A DNA stretch of 64,000 nucleotides from the NCBI GenBank assembly GCA_046160865.1, contig JBJXHG010000108.1:29680-93679 (forward strand). The letters are read 5' to 3'. Positions within the stretch are counted from its first letter, which is position 1, and each line of letters begins with the position of its first letter. Shown piece after piece: positions 20,219-28,738 of this stretch. The position numbers were made by a program, and so were the translations under genes. The notes below the pieces were generated by a model that searched no databases, was not told where the DNA came from, and saw nothing but the letters and a program-made list of their open reading frames with translations. The DNA is from JBJXHG01 sp046160865 (lineage in GTDB: Bacteria; Planctomycetota; UBA1135; GCA-002686595).

Positions 20219-20281
20219 CCCGGATCTCTCACCACATCCGGCTGCGGTCGCGTCAACTCGGGTGTTCAGGAGTGCAGGCTA
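20216..20281. repeat. Family 1 mini-element, copy D, between convergent genes
   Basis: A 66-bp element from TAGCCCGGATCTCTCACC to AGGAGTGCAGGCTA, apparently an internally deleted family 1 copy. Its left TAG is the stop of the plus-strand gene, and the complementary TAG at its right end is the stop of the minus-strand ATP-grasp gene. It may act as a bidirectional terminator hairpin. Confidence 0.75.
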
Positions 20282-21265
20282 TGAGCGCGCGCACGCACCG
20301 TTCGCGAGCAACGCCGCGATCGAGCGGCTGATCGGGAAGCGCGGCCCCGTCTCTTCGAGCCAGCTGAACTCGCCCTGCGGGTTGAGCTCGAGGAACACGT
20401 AGCGTCCGTCCGGCGTGAGGATCATGTCGATCGCGCCGTAGTGCAGCTCGAACCGGCGCACGAGCTCGATCGCGCGCGCAGCGACTTCGAGCGGCAGCTC
20501 GTGCGCGAACCAACGGTCCGCGAGCTCGCGCGCGCCGGCGCGCCAATCGACGGCGGTGTGGGCGTGCGCGTGGGAGTCGACCGCCGCAGCGAAGACTTCG
20601 TCGCCGATGACGATCACACGCAGCTCGAGCGCCTTCGCGACTTCCTCTTGGAACATGGTCGGACATACGGCGAGCGCCGCGTCGTCGTCGAGATCCCGCC
20701 TCTCGACACGCGACGTCAGTACGACGCGCGCGCGCTCGTCCTCGTCGATCCGAAAGTGTGTGAGCGGCTTCGCGACGAGCGTGCGCATTGGCTCGCGCGA
20801 GAAGCGCCGCGCCTGGGCGCCGTCGCTGGTGAGCAGCGTGCGCGGCACCTCGAAGCCGGTCTCCTGCGCCCACCGCAGTTGGAGCGGCTTGTGGCTCGCC
20901 CGCAGCACCGCCGCTTCGCGATCCACGTGGAGCGCGTCGAGCTGCGCGAGACAACCATGCAGCACGGCGCGGCTTTCGCCGATGCACGCACGGCGCATTG
21001 ACGGCGTGAGATCGGGCGACAGGCGCTCGCCGATGCGCGCGCGCCGCGACCAGACTGCGCGCACGTCGCGCGCATCGACCTCGCCGCCCGTCGACACGAA
21101 TCGGATGCGCGTGGAATGCGCGTCGAGCTCGAAAGAGATCCGTGTCGTCGACGGATACAGATCGGTGTCGAAGCGGAAGGCGTGCTCACCGCGCGCTTCG
21201 AGCTGTGCGCACACGGCAGCTACGGTGGGTGAATCGCCGCTCCACGTGACGACGAGGACGGTCAC
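20279..21265 (-). CDS. MvdD-like ATP-grasp ligase for a graspetide (microviridin-type RiPP)
   Basis: The 328-residue ATP-grasp protein begins MTVLVVTWSGDSPT. It has ELRVIVIGDEVFAAAVDSHA with a following DWR in the middle and ends with FLELNPQGEFSWLEE and PISRSIAALL. These are the conserved blocks of the microviridin/marinostatin ligases (MvdC/MvdD, MdnB/MdnC), which make ester or amide crosslinks between Thr/Ser/Lys and Asp/Glu side chains of a precursor. A matching precursor lies 76 bp upstream on the same strand. The start is GTG 21265. The stop TAG lies in repeat D. No second ligase, acetyltransferase or ABC transporter gene is adjacent. Confidence 0.87.
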   Translation of the reverse strand: MTVLVVTWSGDSPTVAAVCAQLEARGEHAFRFDTDLYPSTTRISFELDAHSTRIRFVSTGGEVDARDVRAVWSRRARIGERLSPDLTPSMRRACIGESRAVLHGCLAQLDALHVDREAAVLRASHKPLQLRWAQETGFEVPRTLLTSDGAQARRFSREPMRTLVAKPLTHFRIDEDERARVVLTSRVERRDLDDDAALAVCPTMFQEEVAKALELRVIVIGDEVFAAAVDSHAHAHTAVDWRAGARELADRWFAHELPLEVAARAIELVRRFELHYGAIDMILTPDGRYVFLELNPQGEFSWLEETGPRFPISRSIAALLANGACARS

Positions 21266-21341
21266 GCGGAACTCCGGACCGCAGAACGAACACGCGCACG
21301 CAGCGCGAGGCGGCGTGCGCGCGACACCGTCCGTGCGGAGA

Positions 21342-21509
21342 TCAGGACTCCGACTCGAAGCCGTCGGCGGACAGCGGCCACGTCAGATGCGGGATCGGCG
21401 GCGGAGCCTCTTGGCCTTCGCCGGCTTTCACGTCGGTTTGAACCTGCGGATAATCGAGGTCGACGAGGTACTTCGCGAAGAACGGAGTGGAAGCGTTGCT
21501 CTGGTTCAT
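21342..21509 (-). CDS. Graspetide precursor peptide with a PFFAKYL leader
   Basis: The 55-residue peptide starts MNQSNASTPFFAKYL. The leader motif PFFAKYL corresponds to the PFFARFL helix recognised by microviridin ligases. The C-terminal core region HLTWPLSADGFESES offers Thr43 and Ser47 as hydroxyl donors and Asp49, Glu52 and Glu54 as acid partners, recalling the TxxxPSDxxE pattern of microviridin and marinostatin cores. A proline-rich PPPIP stretch separates leader and core. The start is fixed by an ideal AGGAGGTGA site five bases before the ATG; a start 15 codons earlier has none. The ATP-grasp ligase follows on the same strand. The mature product would be predicted to inhibit a protease, by family analogy only. 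Confidence 0.85.
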   Translation of the reverse strand: MNQSNASTPFFAKYLVDLDYPQVQTDVKAGEGQEAPPPIPHLTWPLSADGFESES

Positions 21510-21514
21510 TTCGT

Positions 21515-21523
21515 TCACCTCCT
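21515..21523 (-). promoter_or_regulatory. Strong ribosome binding site of the graspetide precursor
   Basis: AGGAGGTGA on the minus strand, five bases before the ATG at 21509. It is one of the strongest Shine-Dalgarno matches in the window, fitting high expression of a peptide substrate relative to its ligase. Confidence 0.75.
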
Positions 21524-21655
21524 GAGACAAAGGGAATCGGAGGCGTCGCTGCACGGGCGGAAGTTGCGACGAGCACGCGCGCTCTCCTCGCGCGTTGGTC
21601 TACCGGCGCAACCGCGAAGCGGTCAAGGTGCGCATACGCGACCGTTGCGCAGTCT

Positions 21656-22465
21656 TCACGATCCATCGCGCGACGTCCGCTCGTGACGGAAGCCGAGACG
21701 GCGCTCGACGAACGCGTCGGCAAGCTTCGGCCAAGCGATCGAAAGCAGCGCGAGCCAGCGCCATTTCGGCCGCATCGAGAGCTCGGCGCGCGGCTTCCGA
21801 TCGAGCGCGAGGATCGTGCGCGCGACGTGCTCGGGTCCGTGCGCGGTGCGCAGTTCAGGATCCTGAAGTCGCGACGGATTCGGTTGCGCCTCGAAGAAGC
21901 CGGTGGCGGTGAGTCCCGGATTCAGCGTGCACACCGCGATGCCGTGCTCCGCCCACTCGAGCCGCAAAGCCTCGCCGATCGAGACCACGGCCGCCTTGCT
22001 CGCCGAGTAGGCGGCTTGTCCCGGTATGCCGCGCCGTCCGACGACGGATGCGACGTCGACGACGACCGGCCGCGTGCCGCGCACGAGCAGCGGGAGTGCC
22101 GCTTTGCACGCGAGCAGCAGACCGATCACGTTCGTCTCGAACACACGTCGCAGGAGCTCTGGCTCGAGCTCTTCGACGAGCGCGCGATAGCCCGAGCCCG
22201 CGTTGTTCACGAGCAGGTCGAGGCCGCCGAACGTGCGCTCGAGCTCGCTGAACGCACGCTCGATCTGTGCGGGAACCGTCAAGTCGCACACCAGACACAC
22301 GTGCGGCTCGCCGGGCGGACTCGCGAGCTCGCGCGCCAGCGCTTCGAGTTCGTCCTTCCGCCGCGCGAGCAGCGCCACGCGATAACCCGCGTTCGCGAGT
22401 TCGCGCGCCGTCGCGGCGCCGATCCCCGACGAAGCACCGGTGACGAGCGCGCGCCGTGCGGTCAT
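21656..22465 (-). CDS. Short-chain dehydrogenase/reductase (SDR)
   Basis: The 269-residue protein has the NAD(P)-binding TGASSGIGAATA, LVNNAGSGY, and the catalytic Ser-Tyr-Lys set, with YSASKAAVV near residue 155. The arginines after the glycine motif (LLARRKDE) favour NADP(H). The basic C-terminal extension is typical of DltE/YqjQ-type classical SDRs. The substrate is unknown. It is 24 bp from rsmB on the same strand and probably translated from the same transcript. Confidence 0.88.
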   Translation of the reverse strand: MTARRALVTGASSGIGAATARELANAGYRVALLARRKDELEALARELASPPGEPHVCLVCDLTVPAQIERAFSELERTFGGLDLLVNNAGSGYRALVEELEPELLRRVFETNVIGLLLACKAALPLLVRGTRPVVVDVASVVGRRGIPGQAAYSASKAAVVSIGEALRLEWAEHGIAVCTLNPGLTATGFFEAQPNPSRLQDPELRTAHGPEHVARTILALDRKPRAELSMRPKWRWLALLSIAWPKLADAFVERRLGFRHERTSRDGS

Positions 22466-22489
22466 GCGAAGCCTCGCGACGTCGCCCGC

Positions 22490-23833
22490 TCAGCGCCGCA
22501 CGAGTCGCGCCGCGTAGCCGCCGTCGACGGGACCGGCGATCCCGCGCGGATCCGGCAGCGCTTCGATCTCCGCGTCGAGCGTGAAGTCGGCATGAGCGGC
22601 GAGGAATGCTACCACTCGTTCGCGGTTCTCCTCTGCTTCGAGACTGCACGTCGAGTACACGAGTCGGCCGCCGGGGCGCACGTGAGCGGCGGCGGCTTCG
22701 GCGAGCTCGGCCTGCACGCGCGCCAGCGACGCCAGGTTGTCGCTCGACAAGCGCCAGCGCGCTTCCGGGCGCTGCGCGAGCACTCCGCTGTTGCTGCACG
22801 GCACGTCGACGAGCACCGCGTCGAAGCCACGCGTGTCGCGCGCGACGGTTTCGAGCGGCACGACTTCGATGCGCTCGCCGAGTCGCAATCGCGCGGCGGT
22901 CTCGTGAACGCGCGCGAGACGTTCCGTGTTCTTGTCCGTCGCGACGACACTCGCGCCCGTCTCGGCGAGCACGGCGGTCTTGCCGCCCGGCGCCGCGCAC
23001 AAGTCGAGCACACGCTCGCCGGGCCGCGCGGCCAGGAGCTCGGCGGCTCGCAACGCGGTCTCGCCTTGCACGGTGAGGCCGCCGTCGCGGAAAGCGGCGC
23101 TGGCGAGAACGGCTTCGGAGTCGGCGCTCGGGAGCAAGATGACGTGCGGATGCGCGCCGTTCCGCGGAGTGCAACCGGCGCCACGCAGCAGGTCGGAGAA
23201 CGCGTCGCGCGCGTTCGTCGCGGGCGACGACTCCGCGCCGCGCGCCGTCACGCGCAGCGACAAGTCCGACTCCTGCAGCGCGACACGCGCGATCTCGAGT
23301 GCGCGCTCGCGCCCGTGCCGCGCGATCCAGCGCACCAGCGCGAACGCGGGCACGTTGAACGCGTCCTCACCGAAGCGCGCCGGGTCGCGGACGGGATCCG
23401 TGAAGATCGGCTCGGTGAACGACACGTCGCGTTCCGGGATGTCGCGCCGAGGATCGCCGGTGTGGCCCGTTTGGCGAATCGACGCGGCTTTGCGCAGCAC
23501 GGCGTTCACGTAGCCGGCGCGCTTGCTCCCCAATCGTCGTGCGGCGGCCTCGACGGTCTCGCCGACCGCCGCGTGGTCCGGTACGTGATCGAGCATGTAG
23601 AGCTGCACGAGCCCGATGTGGAGGAACGCTTCCACATCGGGCTCGGTCGTGCCGCGTGCGAACCGGCGCACGATCGCGTGCAACGTCGCTCGCCGACGGA
23701 CCTCGGCCGCGACGATCGCACGCACGAGCGCGCGGTCGCGCGGCGCGAGCGACACTGCCAGGTGATCGACCTCGCGCAGTGGCCGTTGCGACGGATGACG
23801 TAGGCACTGCCAAGCGATCGAACGCGTTTTCAT
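22490..23833 (-). CDS. rsmB: 16S rRNA m5C967 methyltransferase RsmB
   Basis: The 447-residue protein has an N-terminal NusB-like RNA-binding domain (APRDRALVRAIV, YVNAVLRK) followed by the SAM methyltransferase domain LDLCAAPGGKTAVLAE. The two catalytic cysteines lie in DVPCSNSGVL and YSTCSLEAEEN. It methylates cytosine 967 of 16S rRNA in E. coli. It lies 61 bp after fmt, and fmt-rsmB pairing is common in bacteria, which supports the call. Confidence 0.92.
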   Translation of the reverse strand: MKTRSIAWQCLRHPSQRPLREVDHLAVSLAPRDRALVRAIVAAEVRRRATLHAIVRRFARGTTEPDVEAFLHIGLVQLYMLDHVPDHAAVGETVEAAARRLGSKRAGYVNAVLRKAASIRQTGHTGDPRRDIPERDVSFTEPIFTDPVRDPARFGEDAFNVPAFALVRWIARHGRERALEIARVALQESDLSLRVTARGAESSPATNARDAFSDLLRGAGCTPRNGAHPHVILLPSADSEAVLASAAFRDGGLTVQGETALRAAELLAARPGERVLDLCAAPGGKTAVLAETGASVVATDKNTERLARVHETAARLRLGERIEVVPLETVARDTRGFDAVLVDVPCSNSGVLAQRPEARWRLSSDNLASLARVQAELAEAAAAHVRPGGRLVYSTCSLEAEENRERVVAFLAAHADFTLDAEIEALPDPRGIAGPVDGGYAARLVRR

Positions 23834-23894
23834 GCGGGGGGCGAAGCCGTTCCTCCGCGTTGCGCGCGGCGTTTGCGGTTGAGGGCAGTGTCGT

Positions 23895-24827
23895 TCACAC
23901 GCCCAGTCGCGCGTCGTGCGCGAGTCGCGCGCCGCGCAAGAACGAAGCGCCGTCCATAGCAGCTCGTCCGGCCGGCTTCACGAGCACGAGATCGAGCGCG
24001 CCCTGGCCCGTCGCCACGCGCAAGCTCGACTTCGACGCGAGCAACGTTCCCGGCGGCGCGCCGTGCGCGAGCTCGACGACGTCGACGCGCTGGATCACGA
24101 GCTCCGTGCCGTCCGGCAGCGTCGTGCGCGCGCCGGGCCACGGCTGACACGCGCGCACGAGGCGATCGATGTCGGCCGCGCTTTTCGACCAGTCGATGCG
24201 GCCGAAGTCCTTCGTGAGCTTCTTCGCGTACGTCACGTGCGCGGCGTCCTGCGGCGTGAAGACGGCGCGGCCGGCGTGCAGCTCGTCGAGCGCGCGCACC
24301 GCCGCGCCTCCGCCGAGCACGGCGAGTCGCGCGAGCAAGTCGCCGGAAGTCTCGGAGGCGCCGATCTCGGTGCGCTCGGAGAGCAGCACGTCGCCCTCGT
24401 CGAGTGCGAGCACCATGCGCTGGACGCTGACGCCGGTCTCGCGATCTCCGGCGAGGATCGCCGCTTGGATCGGCGACGCGCCGCGATGGCGCGGCAAGAG
24501 CGACGCGTGCACGTTGAGTGCGCCGTGCGGCGCGAGCTCGAGGATGTCGCGCCGCACGATCTCGCCGTAGCTCGCGACGAGCAGCACGTCGGGCTCGAAC
24601 GCGCGCAGGCGCGCGACGAACTCGGGATCGCGCGTCGTCTCCGGCTGCAACACCGCAATGCCGTGCGCTTGCGCGTGCTCGACGAGCGGCGACGTCTCGA
24701 CCTTGCGGCCGCGCCCCTTCGCGCGATCGGGCTGCGTGACGAGCGTGAGCACCGTGTGCCGGCTCGCGAGCACGCACTCGAGCACGGGGACGGCGAACGG
24801 CGGCGATCCGAAGAAGGCGAGTCGCAC
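23895..24827 (-). CDS. fmt: Methionyl-tRNA formyltransferase
   Basis: The 310-residue protein begins MRLAFFGSPPFAVPVLE. It has the folate-binding catalytic block NVHASLLPRHRGASPIQ near residue 110 and the C-terminal OB-like domain (DWSKSAADIDRLVRAC, PWPGA). It formylates initiator Met-tRNA using 10-formyl-THF. It lies upstream of rsmB on the same strand and 63 bp downstream of trxA. No def (peptide deformylase) gene is adjacent. Confidence 0.94.
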   Translation of the reverse strand: MRLAFFGSPPFAVPVLECVLASRHTVLTLVTQPDRAKGRGRKVETSPLVEHAQAHGIAVLQPETTRDPEFVARLRAFEPDVLLVASYGEIVRRDILELAPHGALNVHASLLPRHRGASPIQAAILAGDRETGVSVQRMVLALDEGDVLLSERTEIGASETSGDLLARLAVLGGGAAVRALDELHAGRAVFTPQDAAHVTYAKKLTKDFGRIDWSKSAADIDRLVRACQPWPGARTTLPDGTELVIQRVDVVELAHGAPPGTLLASKSSLRVATGQGALDLVLVKPAGRAAMDGASFLRGARLAHDARLGV

Positions 24828-24890
24828 GCGTCTATCGTGGACGAAGCTCGCGCGGAGAAGAAGGCGCGCGCGTCCGAACGCGCGCAGCGA

Positions 24891-25214
24891 TCACAGGAGC
24901 GGCGCGACCGCGGCCTTCAGCTTGTCGTACGGCTGCGCGCCTACGATCGTCTTCGCGACCTCGCCGTTCTTGATGAGCAAGAACGTCGGAATCGCGGTGA
25001 TCCCGTAGCGCGCCGGGACTTCGGTGTTGTCCTGCGTGTTGACCTTCACCACCTTCAGCTTGCCGCCCATCTCCGCCGCGAGCTTGTCGACGTACGGCGA
25101 CATCGCTCGGCACGGCCCGCACCACTCGGCCCAGAAATCGACGAGCACCGGGGTCTTGCTTTGCAGGACGGCGGTTTCCCAGGTGTTGTCCGTGACGTCG
25201 AGGGCGTTGCTCAT
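24891..25214 (-). CDS. trxA: Thioredoxin
   Basis: The 107-residue protein is the standard thioredoxin length, with active site FWAEWCGPCRAMSP, cis-proline region GITAIPTFLL and a conserved buried Asp in LVDFW. It reduces protein disulfides with thioredoxin reductase. ATG 25214 starts directly before the domain; an upstream in-frame ATG would add 18 low-complexity residues. Confidence 0.94.
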   Translation of the reverse strand: MSNALDVTDNTWETAVLQSKTPVLVDFWAEWCGPCRAMSPYVDKLAAEMGGKLKVVKVNTQDNTEVPARYGITAIPTFLLIKNGEVAKTIVGAQPYDKLKAAVAPLL

Positions 25215-25332
25215 GGCTTGATGGGGAAGAGTGTCGGCGGGCTTGGGCAGCGGAGAACGAGCGCTCAATATGGGACCTCTGTCCGGGAAGGTCCACCCCC
25301 GGACTCAGGACTCGAAAGCCAGGCCGAGCGCG

Positions 25333-26181
25333 TCAGGCGCCTTCCGCGGCGACGTTTTCGACGTTCTCGCCGCTCGCCAGCGCGGTTTCTTCCTCGACCG
25401 CTTCGTCGTCGAACACGGACGATTGCATGACGCTTTCGAAGTCGCCCTCGTGCTCCGGCTTCAGCCGGATCCAGATATCGCTCTTGCGATCGTCCTGCAC
25501 GACGCCCACCAAGCCGAGCTTCACGAGCTCGAGCAGGGCGCAGAACGAGCCGATCAGCGACTCGCGCGTCGGCGGCTCGTCGAGCGAGAGCATCAGGTCG
25601 CGCAGCAGGAGCTCGCGGTGCGTGCGGATCTTGTCGGCGAGCGTGCTGACGTAGAACCGCAACGGCCGGTGGTCGGGCGTGATGCGGTGCGCCCTTCCAC
25701 CGAGCGTCTCCCGCATCAGGCGCGAGAAGGCGGACAGCAAGTCCCACTGCGTCAGCTCGCCGAGGTCGAGCACCGGCTCGGGACTCTTCTCCACGTCGTC
25801 GTGGCGACCGCGGCCGTGCAGGAGCGCGCGCTCCTCGTAGCGCGTGCCGAGGTCGTCGGACGCTTGCTTGAAGCGGCGGTACTCGATGAGGCGCTGGATG
25901 AGCTCGTCCTTCGGATCGAGCTCCGCTTCGAGGTCGACTTCCTCGCGCGGCAACAGCGACCGCGACTTGATCGCCATCAAGGTCGCCGCCATCACCAGGA
26001 AGTCGCCGGCGACCTCGATGTCGAGCTCGCGCATCGCTTGCAGGTACAGCAAGTAGCCCTGGATGACGCGCGAGATCTCGATCTCGTGGATCTCGACCTC
26101 CTGCTCGCGCACGAGGTGCAGGAGCAGATCCATCGGACCCTGGAAAACGCGCTCGAGGCGGACGGTGAAGACGTCGGTCAC
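25333..26181 (-). CDS. scpA: Segregation and condensation protein ScpA
   Basis: The 282-residue kleisin has the N-terminal FQGPMDLLLHLVREQEVEIHEI that binds the SMC neck, AGDFLVMAATLMAIKSRSLLP, and a C-terminal winged-helix region (ESLIGSFCALLELVKLGLV). With SMC and ScpB it condenses and segregates chromosomes; scpB is not adjacent. The GTG start at 26181 overlaps the stop of the site-2 protease gene, and an scpA-protease linkage is common in several phyla. Confidence 0.9.
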   Translation of the reverse strand: MTDVFTVRLERVFQGPMDLLLHLVREQEVEIHEIEISRVIQGYLLYLQAMRELDIEVAGDFLVMAATLMAIKSRSLLPREEVDLEAELDPKDELIQRLIEYRRFKQASDDLGTRYEERALLHGRGRHDDVEKSPEPVLDLGELTQWDLLSAFSRLMRETLGGRAHRITPDHRPLRFYVSTLADKIRTHRELLLRDLMLSLDEPPTRESLIGSFCALLELVKLGLVGVVQDDRKSDIWIRLKPEHEGDFESVMQSSVFDDEAVEEETALASGENVENVAAEGA

Positions 26182-26936
26182 AAACGGCCTCCCAGCGTGA
26201 TCGCAGAGTCGATGGCCACCAGAACGACGTTGATCGCGCGGTGGAGCCAGAGGTTGACGACGGGAACGAACATGATCAGGCCGAACACGATGAGGATCCC
26301 GAAGCTCTCGAGGCGGCCGTACGGCTCGCGCAGCTCGCTCGGAAGCAGGTACGACATCACGCGCGAGCCGTCGAGCGGCGGGATCGGGACCAGGTTGAAC
26401 ACCGCGAGCAGGACGTTGAACTCCGCGGCGGTGTTGAGGACTTGCGGGAGCAGGTCGAACCGGCGCTCGCCGATGCTGCCCGCGGCCCCGTTGTACCAGC
26501 CGGTCCGCACGAACAGGTGCCAGCCCGCCACGAACAGCACGGCGAGCAGGATGTTCGACAGCGGCCCCGCGAGGGCGACCAGGCTCATGTCGCGCCACGG
26601 GTGCCGCAGGCGGTGGAACGCCACCGGCACCGGCTTCGCGCCGCCGAAGATCATCCCGCTCGTCGCCATCATGATCCCGGGCAGGATGATCGTCATGAAC
26701 GGATCGATGTGCGGGAGCGGATTGAGGGTGATCCGGCCGAGGTCGCGGCCGGTCGTATCGCCGCACTTGAGTGCCACCCAGGCGTGCGCCGCCTCGTGGA
26801 AGCTGAGCGAGATCACGAGGATGACGAGCGTGATCGCGATGCGCGGCAGATCCGCCGTGTCCATCGCGAGCGCCGCGAACGGCACTGAGCCGAAGAGCGC
26901 TGCCAAACAGATCCGACGACGCATGCTGCGGCGCAT
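26178..26936 (-). CDS. Site-2 protease family (M50) membrane metalloprotease
   Basis: A multi-pass protein of about 252 residues with the zinc-binding SLSFHEAAHAW (HExxH), GPLSNILLAV, and the third ligand region NLVPIPPLDGSRV (NPxPxxDG-like). It belongs to the RseP/SpoIVFB-like group of small rhomboid-length S2Ps often next to scpA. The start is uncertain: 26936 and 26924 are both ATGs, and a longer frame back to 27062 would extend through the divergent kdsD promoter. The substrate is unknown. Confidence 0.87.
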   Translation of the reverse strand: MRRSMRRRICLAALFGSVPFAALAMDTADLPRIAITLVILVISLSFHEAAHAWVALKCGDTTGRDLGRITLNPLPHIDPFMTIILPGIMMATSGMIFGGAKPVPVAFHRLRHPWRDMSLVALAGPLSNILLAVLFVAGWHLFVRTGWYNGAAGSIGERRFDLLPQVLNTAAEFNVLLAVFNLVPIPPLDGSRVMSYLLPSELREPYGRLESFGILIVFGLIMFVPVVNLWLHRAINVVLVAIDSAITLGGRL

Positions 26937-27006
26937 CTTAGCGTGCGCTCCGCGCGGCAGACCGCGCATGCGCGCGGGCGCCTTGATGGTCGCCTTCGAG
27001 CAGGCA

Positions 27007-27012
27007 TAGAAT
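27007..27012 (+). promoter_or_regulatory. Candidate -10 for the kdsD-kdsC-lpt operon
   Basis: TAGAAT lies 65 bases before the kdsD ATG in the divergent gap to the protease gene. A GAGGAAGGA ribosome binding site abuts the kdsD start. No -35 is evident. Confidence 0.3.
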
Positions 27013-27076
27013 CCGCGCGCAGGGTCGGGCAGTCGGGGGTCTGCCGAAACTCGGTCCGCCATTCATAGAGGAAGGA

Positions 27077-28087
27077 ATGCCGAGCTTGTCCCCCGACCGA
27101 GAGGTCTCCCGCGAAGTCGCGCAGCTGCGTATCAGCCGCGCGGCCGAGGTGCTGCGCCTCGAAGCGAAGACGATCGCGCACCTCGAGCACACCCTCGACG
27201 AGCGCTTCGTGCGCGCGATCGATCTCCTGCTCGGCTGCGAGGGTTCGGTGGTCACGACCGGCGTCGGCAAGGCCGGGCTCGTCGGCCAGAAGGTGTCGGC
27301 GACGCTCGCGAGCACCGGCACGCCCTCGATCTATCTCCACCCGACCGACGCCCAGCACGGCGACCTGGGCCGGATCCGCGCGCGCGACGTGCTGTTCGCG
27401 TTCTCGAACTCGGGCGAGACGGCCGAGGTGAACGCGCTGATCGGACCGGTGCGCCGGATCGGCGCGCGCGTGATCTCGATGACCGGCGCGCCGCAATCGA
27501 CGCTCGCGCGCCATTCCGATTGCGTCCTCGACATCGGCCCGATCGAGGAAGCGTGCCCGATGAATCTCGCGCCGACGACGAGCACGTCGGCGATGCTGGC
27601 ACTCGGCGACGCCGTCGCGATGGTGGTGATGCAGGAGCGCGCGTTTCGGCGCGAGGACTACGCGCTGTTCCATCCGGCCGGGAGCCTCGGCCGCAAGCTG
27701 ATGCGCGTCGCGGAGGTGATGCGGCGGGGCGACCAGCTGCCGCTCGCCGCGAGCGGCTCGAGCATCCGCAAGGTGCTCGACGTCATGAACCACACGCCGG
27801 GACGCCCCGGCGCAGCGCTGATCACCGACGGCTCCGGCGCGCTGATCGGCATCTTCACGCACGGCGACCTGTCGCGGCTCCTCGAGAAGAGCGACCACCT
27901 CGACCTCGCGGCGCCGGTCGACACGTACATGGGCAAGAGCCCGAAGTCGATCGGTCCGGAACAACTCGTGCAGGAAGCGCAACGCTTGATGCAGGACAAT
28001 CGCATCGACCAGATCGCGGTGATCGACGCCGCGCGCCGTGCGATCGGTCTGCTCGACGTCCAAGATTTGCTCGACATCCGTTTCTGA
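27077..28087 (+). CDS. kdsD: D-arabinose 5-phosphate isomerase (KdsD/KpsF)
   Basis: The 336-residue protein has an SIS domain (GVGKAGLVGQKVSATLASTGT, FSNSGETAEV, SMTGAPQSTLA) followed by two CBS domains from about residue 215 (LITDGSGALIGIFTHGDLSR, IAVIDAARRAIGLLDVQDLL). The conserved FHPAGSLGRKL confirms the KpsF/GutQ family. It makes arabinose 5-phosphate for KDO synthesis. kdsC and the Lpt fusion follow, so an LPS role is well supported. Confidence 0.93.
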   Translation: MPSLSPDREVSREVAQLRISRAAEVLRLEAKTIAHLEHTLDERFVRAIDLLLGCEGSVVTTGVGKAGLVGQKVSATLASTGTPSIYLHPTDAQHGDLGRIRARDVLFAFSNSGETAEVNALIGPVRRIGARVISMTGAPQSTLARHSDCVLDIGPIEEACPMNLAPTTSTSAMLALGDAVAMVVMQERAFRREDYALFHPAGSLGRKLMRVAEVMRRGDQLPLAASGSSIRKVLDVMNHTPGRPGAALITDGSGALIGIFTHGDLSRLLEKSDHLDLAAPVDTYMGKSPKSIGPEQLVQEAQRLMQDNRIDQIAVIDAARRAIGLLDVQDLLDIRF

Positions 28088-28198
28088 GCTTCCGAACGCC
28101 TCAGCGAATGCTCCGATCCATCGAATGCCGAAGCGCGCCGAGCTTTGGCCGCTCGTCGCCGCGGCGCACCGGATCCTTCTGAAAGGCGTTTTCCTCAC

Positions 28199-28738
28199 GT
28201 GTCCGCTGATCGCACACCGCACGAGCGCTTGCGCGGTGCGCGCCTCCTCGCACTCGACGTGGACGGCGTGCTCACCGACGGACGTGTCGTGTACTCCGCG
28301 TACGGACCGCCCGACGAGCTGCAGCACTTCGACGTGCAAGACGGCATCGCGCTGCGCTGGCTGATCGAGGCCGGCGTCGTCGTCACGTGGATCACAGGCC
28401 GCGGTTGTCTCGCGACGACCTTTCGCGCGCGCGAGCTCGGCGTCGAGGAATGCCACACGAAAGTCGTGTCGAAGCGCGCGACACTGCGCGCGATCCAAGA
28501 GCGCCTTTCGATCGGCGTCGCAGAGACCGTCGCGATGGGTGACGACCTGCCCGATCTCGGCCTGCGTGCGCAAGCGGGCGTCTTCGTCGCACCTGCGAAC
28601 GCGCGCGACGAGATCAAGGCGCGCGCCGATTGGACGGTGACCGCGCGCGGCGGCGCGGGCGCCGTGCGCGAGCTCGCCGAAGCGATCTTGCGCGCGCGCG
28701 GCCGGTGGGACTCGATCGTCGAAGCCGCGGAGCGATGA
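28199..28738 (+). CDS. kdsC: KDO 8-phosphate phosphatase
   Basis: About 179 residues from the GTG at 28199, the normal KdsC length. HAD motifs are LALDVDGVLTDG (nucleophile Asp), TWITGRG and GDDLPDLGL. It lacks a cap domain, as KdsC does. It converts KDO-8-P to KDO. A longer start at 28145 is possible. The stop overlaps the Lpt gene as ATGA, tightly coupling KDO production and LPS transport. Confidence 0.9.
   Translation: MSADRTPHERLRGARLLALDVDGVLTDGRVVYSAYGPPDELQHFDVQDGIALRWLIEAGVVVTWITGRGCLATTFRARELGVEECHTKVVSKRATLRAIQERLSIGVAETVAMGDDLPDLGLRAQAGVFVAPANARDEIKARADWTVTARGGAGAVRELAEAILRARGRWDSIVEAAER

Noticed and set aside
21342..21554. 70-codon version of the graspetide precursor
   Set aside because: The extra 15 codons overlap the strong AGGAGGTGA ribosome binding site of the 55-codon version, so the later ATG is preferred.
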